Source: a filamentous cyanobacterium ESFC-1 (GTDB taxonomy: Bacteria > Cyanobacteriota > Cyanobacteriia > Cyanobacteriales > Spirulinaceae). Taken from it: DNA of 64,000 bases. The DNA lies in assembly GCA_000380225.1 (NCBI GenBank), contig KB904821.1, positions 2,636,196-2,700,195 of the forward strand. Reading direction: 5' to 3'. The position numbers and the translations under genes are program-made. This document shows, piece after piece, positions 8,679-17,830 of the stretch (positions are counted from its first letter, which is position 1; every line of letters starts with the position of its first letter). The notes below the pieces were generated by a model. That model searched no databases, had not been told where the DNA came from, and saw only the letters and a list, made by a program, of their open reading frames with translations.

Positions 8679-9233
8679 TTAATACACCGTAAAGGATTTG
8701 GCCATTGCTTCAAAGCGATCGCTCACCTTTTGCCAACGGTCTTCTGAAGTCGAAACATTAAAAGTAAAAAGCTTGTTGCGGCTAACGGCGACACTGGCAA
8801 TATTGTGGCGTTGCTGGCCGCTTGGTAGTTCTACCGCGTATTCTAAAAGGTAATGGGCATGGTTTTTAGCGTCTTGATAAGACCCGGCGCGAATAAACTC
8901 AGTTTCGCGGCCTTGGGGGGCTGCTGTGTTAGTTTCTTTCAAAAAGCGATAGCCGATTTCTGTGGGTGTTCCTAAACTGGCTAAATCTCTCCCTTCTGGC
9001 ACTTGGCTAATCACAACGCTTAAGTTTTCCGAGCGTTCGATAATATCCCGAAAAACCCGATCTACGCCTTCAGAGGATTCTTGAACCTCGACCTGTACCC
9101 ACCCGTTAGGATAGAGGAATTCATAGCCTTTGAGACTATCAACATACTGTTGTAAGCCACTTACTGCGGTAGAACAGCCCGTCGTCACCAAGGCGATCGC
9201 GAGCAGTAGAGCGGTAATCCAAGACTTCAGCAT
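8679..9233 (-). CDS. CyanoP, PsbP-like photosystem II lipoprotein
   Basis: A 184-aa thylakoid-lumen protein of the PsbP family that associates with photosystem II during assembly. A lipoprotein signal peptide is visible: hydrophobic residues 5-17 followed by the lipobox TTGC with Cys at about residue 20. The PsbP fold hallmark GYEFLYPNGWVQVEV follows directly. Length matches cyanobacterial CyanoP. The Psb34-type gene just upstream on the same strand adds to the photosystem II context. Confidence 0.85.
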   Translation of the reverse strand: MLKSWITALLLAIALVTTGCSTAVSGLQQYVDSLKGYEFLYPNGWVQVEVQESSEGVDRVFRDIIERSENLSVVISQVPEGRDLASLGTPTEIGYRFLKETNTAAPQGRETEFIRAGSYQDAKNHAHYLLEYAVELPSGQQRHNIASVAVSRNKLFTFNVSTSEDRWQKVSDRFEAMAKSFTVY

Positions 9234-9307
9234 TGCTTCCTCTAAATCCTTTTTAATCGGTGGTATTGTAGCCGAACGCCGACTCCTTCAGCAAGGAGTC
9301 TCAAAAC

Positions 9308-9478
9308 CTAGCTCACGGTAACGGCAATAAACATTAAACTGCTCACCAGAACCAAAGCTCCGATGCCCATAATGATGTAATTCCGTTTCTCCGTCGGGCT
9401 AGGGGGTTCAGCTTTGTAAACTTTAGGTTCGGCAGCAAAATTATTTAAGCGTCCGCCTTCTTCATTGGTATAGGGCAT
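9308..9478 (-). CDS. psb34: Psb34-type (Ssl1498 family) small photosystem II assembly protein
   Basis: A 56-aa peptide, too short for many gene finders. It starts MPYTNEEGGRLNNFAAEPKVY, continues with PP..TEKRNYIIMGIGALVLV and ends in one membrane helix (about residues 34-54). This is the signature of the cyanobacterial Ssl1498/Psb34 family, a single-pass protein bound to photosystem II assembly intermediates. It lies 75 bases upstream of the CyanoP gene on the same strand. Translation was done by eye; the reading frame is clean from ATG to TAG. Confidence 0.85.
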   Translation of the reverse strand: MPYTNEEGGRLNNFAAEPKVYKAEPPSPTEKRNYIIMGIGALVLVSSLMFIAVTVS

Positions 9479-9587
9479 TATTTAAAACCTTAATTAACGA
9501 CAAAATGTAACAATTGTTTACACAATTATAAGGGTATTTGGTGCAATGCGATCGCTTTTCTAGCAGCTAGAGACAAAAATACCCCTT

Positions 9588-10085
9588 CTAAAGCCCGCGA
9601 TAGCGGTTATACCGATGTCGCCGTTTAATTTTTTCAATTTGTACCGGCGTTAAATCCCCCGATAAAGCATCCGCGAGGGTTTGACGCACCGTAGTTGGCA
9701 AACTCCGCCAACTGAGCGAACCCTGTTGTAAAAGGTCTTCAAGTTCTTCGAGAGCCGTATAAGCCTCATGGTATTCGGTTCCCTTTTCAGGGATCAAGGG
9801 CGTAGACATCCGCAAAGGGTCGCGTTCTACCGCCGCAATGGCTTGACGAACCGCCGTCACAATTTGCTCGCTAAACTTTTGTTCTCCGCGCACTTGTTGT
9901 TGATGAGAACCTTCAGCACTCGACGCATAAAGCGGCGGTAAGCGGTTGAGGGCATAAGTACACACCTCAACCTCATTAACATATTGAGCGAGATTCGGAG
10001 GAATTTGACGCAACTGCCGCTTGGCTTCCTTGGCCACAAGGGTTTCCATAATATTGCGGTAGCTTTTGGTTTGGGAGTCTGGCAT
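9588..10085 (-). CDS. ComFB-like (late competence) domain protein
   Basis: A 165-aa soluble protein. The stretch NEVEVCTYALNRLPPLYAS (about residues 45-64) matches the core of the ComFB family, named from the Bacillus late-competence operon. Cyanobacterial members are conserved regulators whose mechanism is not settled by sequence; some ComFB proteins have been reported to bind cyclic dinucleotides. The C-terminal half (TPVQIEKIKRRHRYNRYRGL) is basic. The ATG follows closely after thiG on the same strand, so the two may share a transcript. Confidence 0.7.
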   Translation of the reverse strand: MPDSQTKSYRNIMETLVAKEAKRQLRQIPPNLAQYVNEVEVCTYALNRLPPLYASSAEGSHQQQVRGEQKFSEQIVTAVRQAIAAVERDPLRMSTPLIPEKGTEYHEAYTALEELEDLLQQGSLSWRSLPTTVRQTLADALSGDLTPVQIEKIKRRHRYNRYRGL

Positions 10086-10123
10086 AGCTGTTCTACAAAC
10101 CTCCGACTGCGAGGTGGATAACG

Positions 10124-10975
10124 TTAACTATTAATCGTTCCAGTCAAGGGGGAACTCGCACTCGCGTAAGACTTAATCGGAATCCGTCCGGCATTGTAGG
10201 CCAAACGACCTGCAACGGTAGCAAGTCCCATCGCTTTAGCCATTACTGCGGGATTTTGAGCGAGGGCGATCGCGCTATTAATTAATAAAGCATCAGCCCC
10301 TAATTCCATCGCTGCCGCCGCTTCACTCGGTGTACCAATGCCCGCATCAACCACGACTGGAATATTCGTTTCTTCAATAATAATGCGAATATTGGCAGCG
10401 TTCTGAATTCCCTGACCCGACCCAATCGGAGACCCCAAAGGCATCACCGTCGCACAGCCCACTTCTTCTAGGCGTTTGGCTAACAAGGGGTCGGCGTTGA
10501 TGTAGGGCAAAACCGCAAAACCCTCTTTCACCAACTGTTCGGCTGCTTCTAACGTGCCAATGGGGTCGGGGAGTAAATATTTCGCATCCGGGATCACTTC
10601 GAGCTTGACAAAATTATTATCTTCTTGACCTAAAAGTTTCGCCATTTCGCGACCCAACCGCGCCACCCGAACCGCATCTTCGGCAGTTTTACAGCCAGCC
10701 GTATTGGGCAGCATCCAGATTTTTTGCCAATCGATGGCCTCAGCCAAACCCTCATGGCCAGGGGCTTGGGTTTGGACGCGACGCACCGCCACGGTAACGA
10801 TTTCGCCCTCGCAGGCCTCGATGCTGTGTTTCATGGTTTCGAGGTTGGGATATTTCCCGGTTCCCGTCATCAAGCGAGAGCGAAATTCCCGACCCGCGAT
10901 GATGAGAGAATCGGTTTGATGAGGAGTTGTATTTTGAGGAAGGGTACTAGCAGTTTGTTGTTTGTCCTTAGTCAT
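10124..10975 (-). CDS. thiG: Thiazole synthase ThiG
   Basis: A 283-aa TIM-barrel enzyme that forms the thiazole phosphate moiety of thiamine from deoxyxylulose 5-phosphate, dehydroglycine/glycine imine and ThiS thiocarboxylate. Family blocks are clear: [61 protein letters not shown]. The N-terminal ~20 residues are polar and variable. No thiS lies beside it. No TPP riboswitch could be recognised in the leader by eye. Confidence 0.95.
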   Translation of the reverse strand: MTKDKQQTASTLPQNTTPHQTDSLIIAGREFRSRLMTGTGKYPNLETMKHSIEACEGEIVTVAVRRVQTQAPGHEGLAEAIDWQKIWMLPNTAGCKTAEDAVRVARLGREMAKLLGQEDNNFVKLEVIPDAKYLLPDPIGTLEAAEQLVKEGFAVLPYINADPLLAKRLEEVGCATVMPLGSPIGSGQGIQNAANIRIIIEETNIPVVVDAGIGTPSEAAAAMELGADALLINSAIALAQNPAVMAKAMGLATVAGRLAYNAGRIPIKSYASASSPLTGTINS

Positions 10976-11319
10976 TGGTCATTCGTGACAAGTTAAGGTT
11001 TGGGTTGAATTGTCAAGTTTATAGTAAAGATGGGGTTTCCCCACCCAATTTTACGTTTTGGCAACGCGATCGCATCCCCCCATCGTAATTTCGCTAGAAG
11101 TTGAAATGGGGCTTGAGACCTGTTCCCCGATACAGGGATTTTAGGCTTTCTTGACATCCTGCTTTTAGCCTTAACTTGTCACCAGTGGTCATTGATTATT
11201 GGCAACTGATGAGGCGATAACTGAAAAAAACCCTGCCAATTCACGCCAAAATTGGGCATACTGAAAAGAAGACCCAACCTTCAAAATACAGGCTCCGCCC
11301 TCGTTGATTGCAGAAGCTT
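10976..11319. other. Divergent intergenic region thiG/DUF3172 gene
   Basis: About 340 bases between divergent genes. It contains scattered TTGGTCA and GATAACT heptamers and one HIP1 site. No RNA gene or convincing operator is seen. Confidence 0.4.
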
Positions 11320-11913
11320 ATGAAACGTAGACCCAGAACCACTTACGACCGCTACGCCGAACGGGATTATGACCGTTCCTACAGTCGCGGCTACGACCGT
11401 TCGACCGAGACCAACCCCAAAAAAAGTAGTCCCTTCAGCTTAAACTACGCCAAAGCCGCAATGGTCGGGGGTATCTTGGTTATTGGCATCGTAATTGGTA
11501 TGGTATTGGGTTTATACAATGGCTCCAACCCTCAAAACGTGACCTCTACGGTGGTGATTGACCGCAGCGCCCCCAACGCCGAACTATGCCAGCAATACGG
11601 GGCAGGCGCATTGGTCACGGATATGCGGATTTTCGTCACCCTGAACCCCTTTAAAGTGTTTGTCACGCAACCGCAAATGCAACCGGGTTGCGTCCTTCGT
11701 AGTAACAACTGGGCATTACTCGAAAAACAAAACTTGGTCAGTCACGAACAAGTGGTTGATTGTAAAAAACGCATGAACACCTTTGGATTTGTGGGGAACT
11801 TGGAAGGCAACTCCCCAGAAATTGCTTGTATTTATCCCAACGACGACGCAGAAAACCTATTCTTGAATAAGCCTGGAGCCGTTGAACCCCGTGGCGGTAA
11901 TAATAATTTCTAA
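11320..11913 (+). CDS. DUF3172 family membrane-anchored protein
   Basis: A 197-aa cyanobacterial protein. The N-terminal 45 residues are Arg/Tyr/Asp-rich (YDRY..RDYDRSYSRGYDRS), followed by one membrane helix (about residues 48-70, MVGGILVIGIVIGMVLGLY) and a C-terminal domain with conserved Cys in LCQQYG, PGCVLR, VVDCKKRM and EIACIYPNDDAENLFL. This matches DUF3172, which has no known role. I chose the ATG; an in-frame TTG four codons upstream is possible. The next gene begins 30 bases downstream. Confidence 0.8.
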   Translation: MKRRPRTTYDRYAERDYDRSYSRGYDRSTETNPKKSSPFSLNYAKAAMVGGILVIGIVIGMVLGLYNGSNPQNVTSTVVIDRSAPNAELCQQYGAGALVTDMRIFVTLNPFKVFVTQPQMQPGCVLRSNNWALLEKQNLVSHEQVVDCKKRMNTFGFVGNLEGNSPEIACIYPNDDAENLFLNKPGAVEPRGGNNNF

Positions 11914-11942
11914 TGTTTTGAGGTCGCGTAATTTTTAGAGCC

Positions 11943-12512
11943 ATGGCTGTTAATTCTGATTCTAAGTCTGCTGCTTCCCTGCCCTCTGAGGCGGAATCTC
12001 TGGGTTTGTGGGCGCAAATCAAAGAAGATTGGCAAGCTCATGGCTGCGACTGGACAAAGCCAGGATTTCGGGCAGTGGCGGTGTATCGGTTTGGTAATTG
12101 GCGCATGACCCTTGAGCCGAAAATTTTGCGTGCGCCGTTTAGTATTTTGTACCGAATGCTATATCGTAAAGTCCGCAATACCTACGGCATCGAACTACCC
12201 TACACCGCAAAACTGGGTCGTCGCGTCATTTTTGAACACCAACACGGCATTGTAATTCACGGTTTCTGCACCCTTGGGGATGATTGCATTGTGCGTCAGG
12301 GGGTCACCATTGGTAATCGCTATATAGACCGACCCTTAGAAGCGCCAAAGTTTGGCGATCGCGTTAACATCGGTGCAGGCGCAAAAATCCTCGGCGCGAT
12401 CGAAATTGGCCCCGATGCGAATATTGGCGCGAATGCAGTAGTACTGCATGATATTCCCCCCGGCGGCACAGTGGTAGGCATTCCCGCAAAACTCCTCAAA
12501 CCCAAAGAATAA
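11943..12512 (+). CDS. Serine O-acetyltransferase-like hexapeptide transferase
   Basis: A 189-aa left-handed beta-helix acetyltransferase. Hexapeptide repeats run through the C-terminal half (VIFEHQHGIVIHG, IVRQGVTIGN, VNIGAGAKILGAIEIG, ANIGANAVVLHDIP, VVGIPAKLLK). The helical N-terminal part is shorter than in CysE. Such proteins annotate as serine acetyltransferases but many act on exopolysaccharide or lipopolysaccharide sugars. A true CysE-type gene is present in the nif cluster at 54 kb, so this one may have another acceptor. Confidence 0.75.
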   Translation: MAVNSDSKSAASLPSEAESLGLWAQIKEDWQAHGCDWTKPGFRAVAVYRFGNWRMTLEPKILRAPFSILYRMLYRKVRNTYGIELPYTAKLGRRVIFEHQHGIVIHGFCTLGDDCIVRQGVTIGNRYIDRPLEAPKFGDRVNIGAGAKILGAIEIGPDANIGANAVVLHDIPPGGTVVGIPAKLLKPKE

Positions 12513-12705
12513 ACCCTGAAAGCAAGAATTCCCTTTCTTGGCAACGTTAATTTTACTTTTTGAGGTTAAAACCCAGATACGTTATAGCGTTGAGCCTTTT
12601 TATAGAGTAATTCTAAATAAGAACCGACAGCCCGCCCGCAGATTAAAATCTGGGGAACCAACAAGAACAAAGGCCGTTTTCACGGACTGAGCCAATTGAG
12701 TTAAT

Positions 12706-12790
12706 GTGCGGAACTTAATTGAAATGACTATAGAGTCTGCCTTCTAGGCCAAAGTTTCTGACATCTATTGGAGGGGCATTCATCCCACCT
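12706..12790 (+). repeat. Dispersed repeat, copy A
   Basis: It starts GTGCGGAACTTAATTGAAATGACTATAGAG and runs into AGAGTCTGCCTTCTAGGCC and then AAGTTTCTGACATCTATTGG. The first half recurs at 60103-60130, the second half at 13950-14005 and, inverted, at 8530-8562. Confidence 0.75.
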
Positions 12791-12879
12791 CCCCCCCGAT
12801 TGCCGATTGCCGATTGCCGATTGCCCACTCCCCCCCCACAGCACGCGCTGCCCACTGCCCACTGCCCCTTAGAAGCTGA

Positions 12880-12963
12880 TTACTGAAATAACCCACCTGA
12901 GAGGATGCTACCAATCGGAAGAAGCCAGAAAGCGAGAATTCCGGCAATATAGATCGAAAGCAT
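12880..12963 (-). CDS. Possible 27-aa membrane peptide
   Basis: An ATG-to-TAA frame encoding 27 residues, MLSIYIAGILAFWLLPIGSI then LSGGLFQ. It is almost entirely one membrane helix, as in many tiny cyanobacterial photosynthetic or respiratory subunits, but I do not recognise it. AAAGG lies immediately next to the ATG, too close for a good RBS. Low confidence. Confidence 0.25.
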   Translation of the reverse strand: MLSIYIAGILAFWLLPIGSILSGGLFQ

Positions 12964-12984
12964 CCTTTATCAAAAATCATACTC

Positions 12985-13755
12985 ATGCTTGAAAACGGTT
13001 GGTTATTAGCTTTTGGTGGTGTTGGCGCAGGCTTACTGGCGGGGTTACTGGGTATTGGTGGGGGAACCGTTCTTGTCCCGCTTTTAATCGTTCTTGGTTA
13101 TGTTTACGACCAAGCGGTAGCAACCAGTAGTTTAGCGATTATCCTCACTTCTAGCTCAGGTACTGTGCAAAACTGGCGCATGGGCTATCTGGATTGGCAA
13201 CGGGTCTTATATTTGGCGGTTCCTGCCCTCTTTACGGCGCAACTGGGGGCTTATCTCGTCGAAAAGTTGCCCGATTATGTTAAAGAAGCCGCTTTTGGCG
13301 TTTTGCTGTTGGTGACGATTTTTCTAGTGGCGCTTAAAAAGCGTTTACGGCATCAAACTGCTGCGTCCCCCAAAATCAACCCTTTAGCCGCTCGTATCGG
13401 TACAGGAGCAGCCGCAGGACTGCTGGCGGGGTTATTTGGAGTCGGGGGTGGGGTCATTATGGTTCCCCTACAAATGTTATTGTTGAGCGAACCGATTAAA
13501 ACCGCGATTCAAACCAGTCTCGGTGTAATTGTGATTACTTCGATTTCGGCGGCGGCGGGTCATGCGTATCACGGTAATGTGTTGTGGCTACCGGGCATTA
13601 TTTTGGGGGTGGGGGGTATTTTAGGCGCACAAGTCAGTACCCGCTATTTACCCAAATTGCCGGATAAAGTGGTAGATTTTTGCTTTCGTGCCTTACTCGC
13701 TATCCTAGTGGTGTATTTCTTCTGGCAAGCTTGGCAAAGTTACCAGGGAATGTGA
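12985..13755 (+). CDS. TauE/SafE family sulfite/organic-anion permease
   Basis: A 256-aa inner-membrane protein with about eight hydrophobic helices in two homologous halves. Each half starts with the family glycine motif: GLLAGLLGIGGGTVLVPLL (about residues 16-34) and GLLAGLFGVGGGVIMVPLQ (about 147-165). Relatives export sulfite, sulfoacetate or related anions, but the substrate cannot be set from sequence. The gene is bracketed by copies of the same dispersed repeat, so it may be mobile or recombination-prone. Confidence 0.85.
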   Translation: MLENGWLLAFGGVGAGLLAGLLGIGGGTVLVPLLIVLGYVYDQAVATSSLAIILTSSSGTVQNWRMGYLDWQRVLYLAVPALFTAQLGAYLVEKLPDYVKEAAFGVLLLVTIFLVALKKRLRHQTAASPKINPLAARIGTGAAAGLLAGLFGVGGGVIMVPLQMLLLSEPIKTAIQTSLGVIVITSISAAAGHAYHGNVLWLPGIILGVGGILGAQVSTRYLPKLPDKVVDFCFRALLAILVVYFFWQAWQSYQGM

Positions 13756-14071
13756 TTTTGATTTGACCTAATTTTATGACCCAGAATTGTGGGTGGCAAG
13801 CTTCCCTTTTCCAGAAGATGAATCGACAAATCTTCTTAATTTCTAAGCTACTGACTTGGCTGGAGTCGCCACTGATAACTCTCGCGTGAAACTTAAATTC
13901 GCTTTTTGAGGAACCGAACCCCAGTATATTCTAGTGTTGAGCCTTTTTTAGAGTCTGCCATCTAGGCCAAAGTTTCTGACATCTATTGGAGGGGCATTCA
14001 TCCCCACTCCCCCCCGATTGCCGATTGCCCACTGCCCCTGAGAAGCTGATAACTAATAACTAATAACTGAA
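13756..14071. other. Repeat-rich intergenic region
   Basis: About 315 bases. Copy B of the dispersed repeat occupies roughly 13903-14005, followed by CCGATTGCC and ACTAATA heptamers that run up to the next start codon. No gene is seen. Confidence 0.5.
13903..14005 (+). repeat. Dispersed repeat, copy B
   Basis: CTTTTTGAGG..CCCAGTA..GTTGAGCCTTTTTT is followed at once by AGAGTCTGCCATCTAGGCC and TTGGAGGGGCATTCATCCC. In copy A the same two halves are separated by about 130 bases, so one copy has gained or lost a segment. Confidence 0.75.
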
Positions 14072-15412
14072 ATGACCGTAGCTCGGACAATTTGCCTTGG
14101 ATTTTTAGCGTTAATTGCTTTGGGAACGCTGCTTTTATTACTTCCTTTCTCGACGAGTAGTGAGGGTTGGAATGACCCGATTGTTGCTTTATTTACCGCG
14201 ACTTCGGCGGTTTGTGTAACAGGATTAGCCGTGGTGGATACGGGAACGGATTTTTCCCTTTGGGGACAAATTTGTATTTTATTTTTGATTCAAGTTGGGG
14301 GGTTGGGTTATATGACCACAACTACCTTTTTGATTTTACTGATTGGTCGCCGTTTTGACCTCCGCCATAAAATCGCTATTCAGGAATCATTTGACCGTCC
14401 TTTGTTACAAGGAAGTCAGAATTTGATTCGCTCAATTATTGGGATGACGCTTTTTTTTGAAATTACGGGTATTTTTGCGTTATTGTTTGTTTTTGTGCCA
14501 GATTTTGGTTGGTCTCAAGGACTTTGGTTGTCGATTTTCCATAGTATTAGTGCTTGGAATAATGCGGGATTTAGCTTATTTCCTGATAGTTTAGTTCGCT
14601 ATCGTAGTTCTGTCCCGATTAATATTACGGTGCCAGCTTTGATTATTTTTGGGGGCATTGGCTATCAAGTCATTATGGAAATGTACAATTGGTTTTTAAA
14701 TATTGTCCAAAGACGGAAAATACGGTTTACTTTTTCTCTCAATTTTAAAGTGGTAACCAGTACCACGATTTTTCTTTTAATTTTAGGAACGATTGCCTTT
14801 TTATTCACCGAGCTTGCTAATCCTGAAACTTTTGGGATGTTAAGTTTTGCCGAAAAAATGATGGCGGCTTGGTTTCAATCGGTAACGACTCGGACGGCAG
14901 GTTTTAATACGGTTGATTTTGGTTTACTGCAAGCGGCGGCATTATTTATTACGATGGGTTTTATGTTGATTGGGGCAAGTCCGAGTGGTACAGGAGGGGG
15001 TATGAAAACCACGACGATTCGGATTATTAGTAGCTGTACGCGCTCAATGTTGCGGGGGAAAGATGATGTTCATTTGTTTGCTCGTCGTGTCCCTAATACT
15101 TTGATTTTGAAGGCGATCGCGGTGGTTTTTGGTTCTTTGGCTACGATTGTAATTGGTACGATTTTAGTGTTTTTAAGCGAAGCTCAGGGCAGTTTTGAGT
15201 TTATCCAGATTTTCTTTGAAGTAATTTCTGCTTTTGCGACTGTGGGTTTATCGATGGGAATTACAGCGAGTTTATCGGCGGGGGGTAAAATTATTTTAGT
15301 TTGTATCATGTATATTGGTCGGGTGGGGGTTCTATTATTTATGGCGGCAATTTTAGGCGATCCTAAACCCAGTGTGATTCAGTACCCCGAAGAAAATTTG
15401 TTAGTCGGTTGA
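14072..15412 (+). CDS. TrkH/KtrB-type potassium (Na+-coupled) uptake channel subunit
   Basis: A 446-aa polytopic membrane protein of the Trk/Ktr/HKT superfamily. Four selectivity-filter-like loops can be seen: TATSAVCVTGLA, ISAWNNAGF, VTTRTAGFNT and ISAFATVGLS, each with the conserved glycine. The glycine-rich SPSGTGGGMKTTT segment is typical of KtrB. It would pair with a regulatory KtrA/TrkA-like subunit that is not in this window. The start lies just after heptamer repeats, with weak RBS evidence. Confidence 0.9.
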   Translation: MTVARTICLGFLALIALGTLLLLLPFSTSSEGWNDPIVALFTATSAVCVTGLAVVDTGTDFSLWGQICILFLIQVGGLGYMTTTTFLILLIGRRFDLRHKIAIQESFDRPLLQGSQNLIRSIIGMTLFFEITGIFALLFVFVPDFGWSQGLWLSIFHSISAWNNAGFSLFPDSLVRYRSSVPINITVPALIIFGGIGYQVIMEMYNWFLNIVQRRKIRFTFSLNFKVVTSTTIFLLILGTIAFLFTELANPETFGMLSFAEKMMAAWFQSVTTRTAGFNTVDFGLLQAAALFITMGFMLIGASPSGTGGGMKTTTIRIISSCTRSMLRGKDDVHLFARRVPNTLILKAIAVVFGSLATIVIGTILVFLSEAQGSFEFIQIFFEVISAFATVGLSMGITASLSAGGKIILVCIMYIGRVGVLLFMAAILGDPKPSVIQYPEENLLVG

Positions 15413-15425
15413 CGGGAGTTTTTCT

Positions 15426-17537
15426 TTGTTTTTAAAAAGATTCATTTCCAGATATTGGTGCAAACAATGTTTACTTTTTTTTCTCACACTTACTGTTATT
15501 TCTGGAAGTTGTAGCATGACCCAAGCAAAAACAGAAATTCTTTGGGATACTTGGGGTGTTCCTCATATTTTTGCAGAAAATAATTCTGGCTTATTTAAAG
15601 CCTTTGGTTGGGCGCAAATGCACAGTCATGGGGATTTGATTTTACGGCTTTATGGTCAAGCGAGGGGCAAAGCCGCAGAATATTGGGGAGAGGAATATAT
15701 CGAAAGCGATCGCCAAATTTTGACCCTGGGAATCCCCGATCGCGCGGCGGTTTGGTACGAAGAACAATCCCCGGAAATGCGCGAGGCGTTGGATGGTTTT
15801 GCTGAGGGGATGAATGACTATGCAGATAATAATCCCGATCGCATTGACGATCGCGTTAAACCGGTTTTACCGATCGCGGGAAAAGATGTTTTAGCCCATA
15901 TTCAAAGAGTCGTACATTTTAACTTTTTGATTGGTTCTGATCCTGATGCGTTAGGGGCAATTCAGCAATGGCAAAAAGGGGGGTCAAATGCTTGGGCGAT
16001 CGCGCCTTCTCAATCCGAGAATAATCATGCTTTGTTGTTGATTAATCCTCATTTACCTTGGGGCGATCGCTTTCTGTTTTACGAAGCCCAAATTACAGCC
16101 CCAGATGTTGATGCTTATGGCTGTACCTTGGTGGGAATGCCGATGTTAGTGATGGGATTTAATGATAATTTAGGCTGGGCCCATACGATTAATCAACATA
16201 ACGGTTGGGGCTTGTATGAATTAACCCTGACTGCCGATAACGGCTATCAATGGGATAACGAAGTTCGACCTTTAGAAGCCGCACAAAAAGTTATCAAAGT
16301 TAAACAACCAGACGGCACAACTCGCGAGCAAACTATTACCATTACTCGCTCCCTTCACGGGCCGATTCTGGCGCAAAAAGGCAATAAAGCTTTGGCTTTG
16401 CGGGTTACGGGCTTAGAAGCATCGGGAATTATTGAACAGTATTGGCAGATGCTACAAGCCGATAATTTAGCTCAATTTGAAACAGCTTTGCAACAGTTGC
16501 AAGTTCCCCTATTTACCGTACTGTATGGCGATCGCGACGGCCAAATTATGCACCTGTTTAACGGTATTGTTCCCCAGCGTCCGGTGGGAGATTGGCAAAC
16601 CTGGCTTCAGCCTGTACCGGGGAATACAGCCCAAACCCTATGGACTCAAACTCATCCTTATGCAGACTTACCCCGCGCGGTTAACCCGGAAACAGGCTGG
16701 TTGCAAAATGCTAACGATCCACCCTGGACGACGACATTTCCCCAAGCCTTGAAAGCGGAGAATTATCCCCCTTATATGTCGTCGCAGTTGATGAATTTAC
16801 GAGCGCAACGTTCGGTTGAATTAATTACCGAAAATCTCCCCCTCTCTCTTGATAAGATGATTGCCGGGAAATTTGATACTCATCTAGCTGTTGCAGACCG
16901 CTTTTTAGATGATTTGATTGCTGCCAGTGAAGAATATGGGGGAGAATTGGCCCAAGACGCGATCGCGATTCTCAAAACCTGGGATCGAAAAGCCGAAGCC
17001 GACAGTCGGGGTGCGGTACTATTTGCCCAATGGGCCCGAGCGATGAACTTCCGTTTTATGCCCGATCCTGATGTTGTCGCTCAAAATTGGCAACCGGAAA
17101 ACCCCCTCACCACCCCTGACGGACTCGCGAATCCTGCCGACGCGATCGCAACTTTGGAAACCGTCGCGCAACAAATCCAGGACAACTACGGCAGTCTGGA
17201 TATCCCCTGGGGGGAAGTGTACCGGGTTCAAGTAGGCGACCAAGATTTGCCTGCGAGGGGGGCAACGGGGGATTTAGGAGCATTTTCGGTTTTGCAGTTT
17301 GCCGCTACCGAATCGGGGCAATATCGGGCGACTGCGGGGGATTCTTTTATTGCGGCGGTGGAGTTTGGCGATCGAGTCGAAGCGAGGGTTTTACTCACCT
17401 ACGGCAATGCCACCCAACCCCATTCAACCCATCGGGGGGATCAATTGCCGTTATATCTTAATCAAGAATTGCGTCCGGTGTGGCGCGATCGCGCCACGAT
17501 TGAATCTCATCTCGAATTGCGTCAAGAGATTCTTTAG
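15426..17537 (+). CDS. Penicillin acylase family amidohydrolase
   Basis: A 703-aa N-terminal-nucleophile hydrolase of the penicillin G acylase/acyl-homoserine-lactone acylase family, exported and self-cleaved to expose a catalytic Ser. The first ~30 residues form a signal peptide ending near SGSC. The WDTWGVPHIFA start of the alpha chain, the GGSNAW motif with nucleophile Ser at about 187, and the INPHLPW block are all present. The likely start is a TTG 13 bases after the channel gene stop; an ATG 90 bases on would remove the signal. The substrate may be N-acyl amino acids or acyl-homoserine lactones. Confidence 0.85.
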   Translation: MFLKRFISRYWCKQCLLFFLTLTVISGSCSMTQAKTEILWDTWGVPHIFAENNSGLFKAFGWAQMHSHGDLILRLYGQARGKAAEYWGEEYIESDRQILTLGIPDRAAVWYEEQSPEMREALDGFAEGMNDYADNNPDRIDDRVKPVLPIAGKDVLAHIQRVVHFNFLIGSDPDALGAIQQWQKGGSNAWAIAPSQSENNHALLLINPHLPWGDRFLFYEAQITAPDVDAYGCTLVGMPMLVMGFNDNLGWAHTINQHNGWGLYELTLTADNGYQWDNEVRPLEAAQKVIKVKQPDGTTREQTITITRSLHGPILAQKGNKALALRVTGLEASGIIEQYWQMLQADNLAQFETALQQLQVPLFTVLYGDRDGQIMHLFNGIVPQRPVGDWQTWLQPVPGNTAQTLWTQTHPYADLPRAVNPETGWLQNANDPPWTTTFPQALKAENYPPYMSSQLMNLRAQRSVELITENLPLSLDKMIAGKFDTHLAVADRFLDDLIAASEEYGGELAQDAIAILKTWDRKAEADSRGAVLFAQWARAMNFRFMPDPDVVAQNWQPENPLTTPDGLANPADAIATLETVAQQIQDNYGSLDIPWGEVYRVQVGDQDLPARGATGDLGAFSVLQFAATESGQYRATAGDSFIAAVEFGDRVEARVLLTYGNATQPHSTHRGDQLPLYLNQELRPVWRDRATIESHLELRQEIL

Positions 17538-17540
17538 GGT

Positions 17541-17643
17541 TGGTTATTGGTCATTGGTTATTGGTCATTGGTCATTGGTTATTGGTCATTGGTTATTGGT
17601 CATTGGTCATTGGTTATTGGTCATTGGTCATGGGTCACGGGTC
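17541..17643. repeat. Heptanucleotide tandem repeat (TTGGTTA/TTGGTCA)
   Basis: Fourteen or so consecutive heptamers begin just after the acylase stop codon and decay into ATGGGTCACGGGTCG. Frames across it translate to monotonous VIGHWLL strings and are not genes. Confidence 0.9.
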
Positions 17644-17830
17644 GTTCCTATCATCCCTAGGGGAATTGCGATTTGAGGGCGCGATCGCCCCAAATGATAG
17701 AGGCGATTTTAACGTAAAATTGGGCAGAGAAACCCAGTCTCTATAGATTTGGGCAAAATTCCCACAAGTTTAACCGATCGCTTCTGGGAACTGACAACCC
17801 TGAATTTTCGTTAACCAACAAGGAGTAAAA

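Larger units (their letters stand above)
12513..12984. other. Repeat-rich intergenic region
   Basis: About 470 bases. It holds GTTGAGCCTTTTT and AGAGTCTGCC..TAGGCCAAAGTTTCTGACATCTATTGGAGGGGCATTCATCCC blocks that recur at 13.9-14.0 kb, a palindrome CAGATTAAAATCTG near 12640, then CCGATTG and CCCACTG heptamer runs (about 12795-12868). A 27-codon reading frame on the minus strand is listed separately. Confidence 0.6.
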
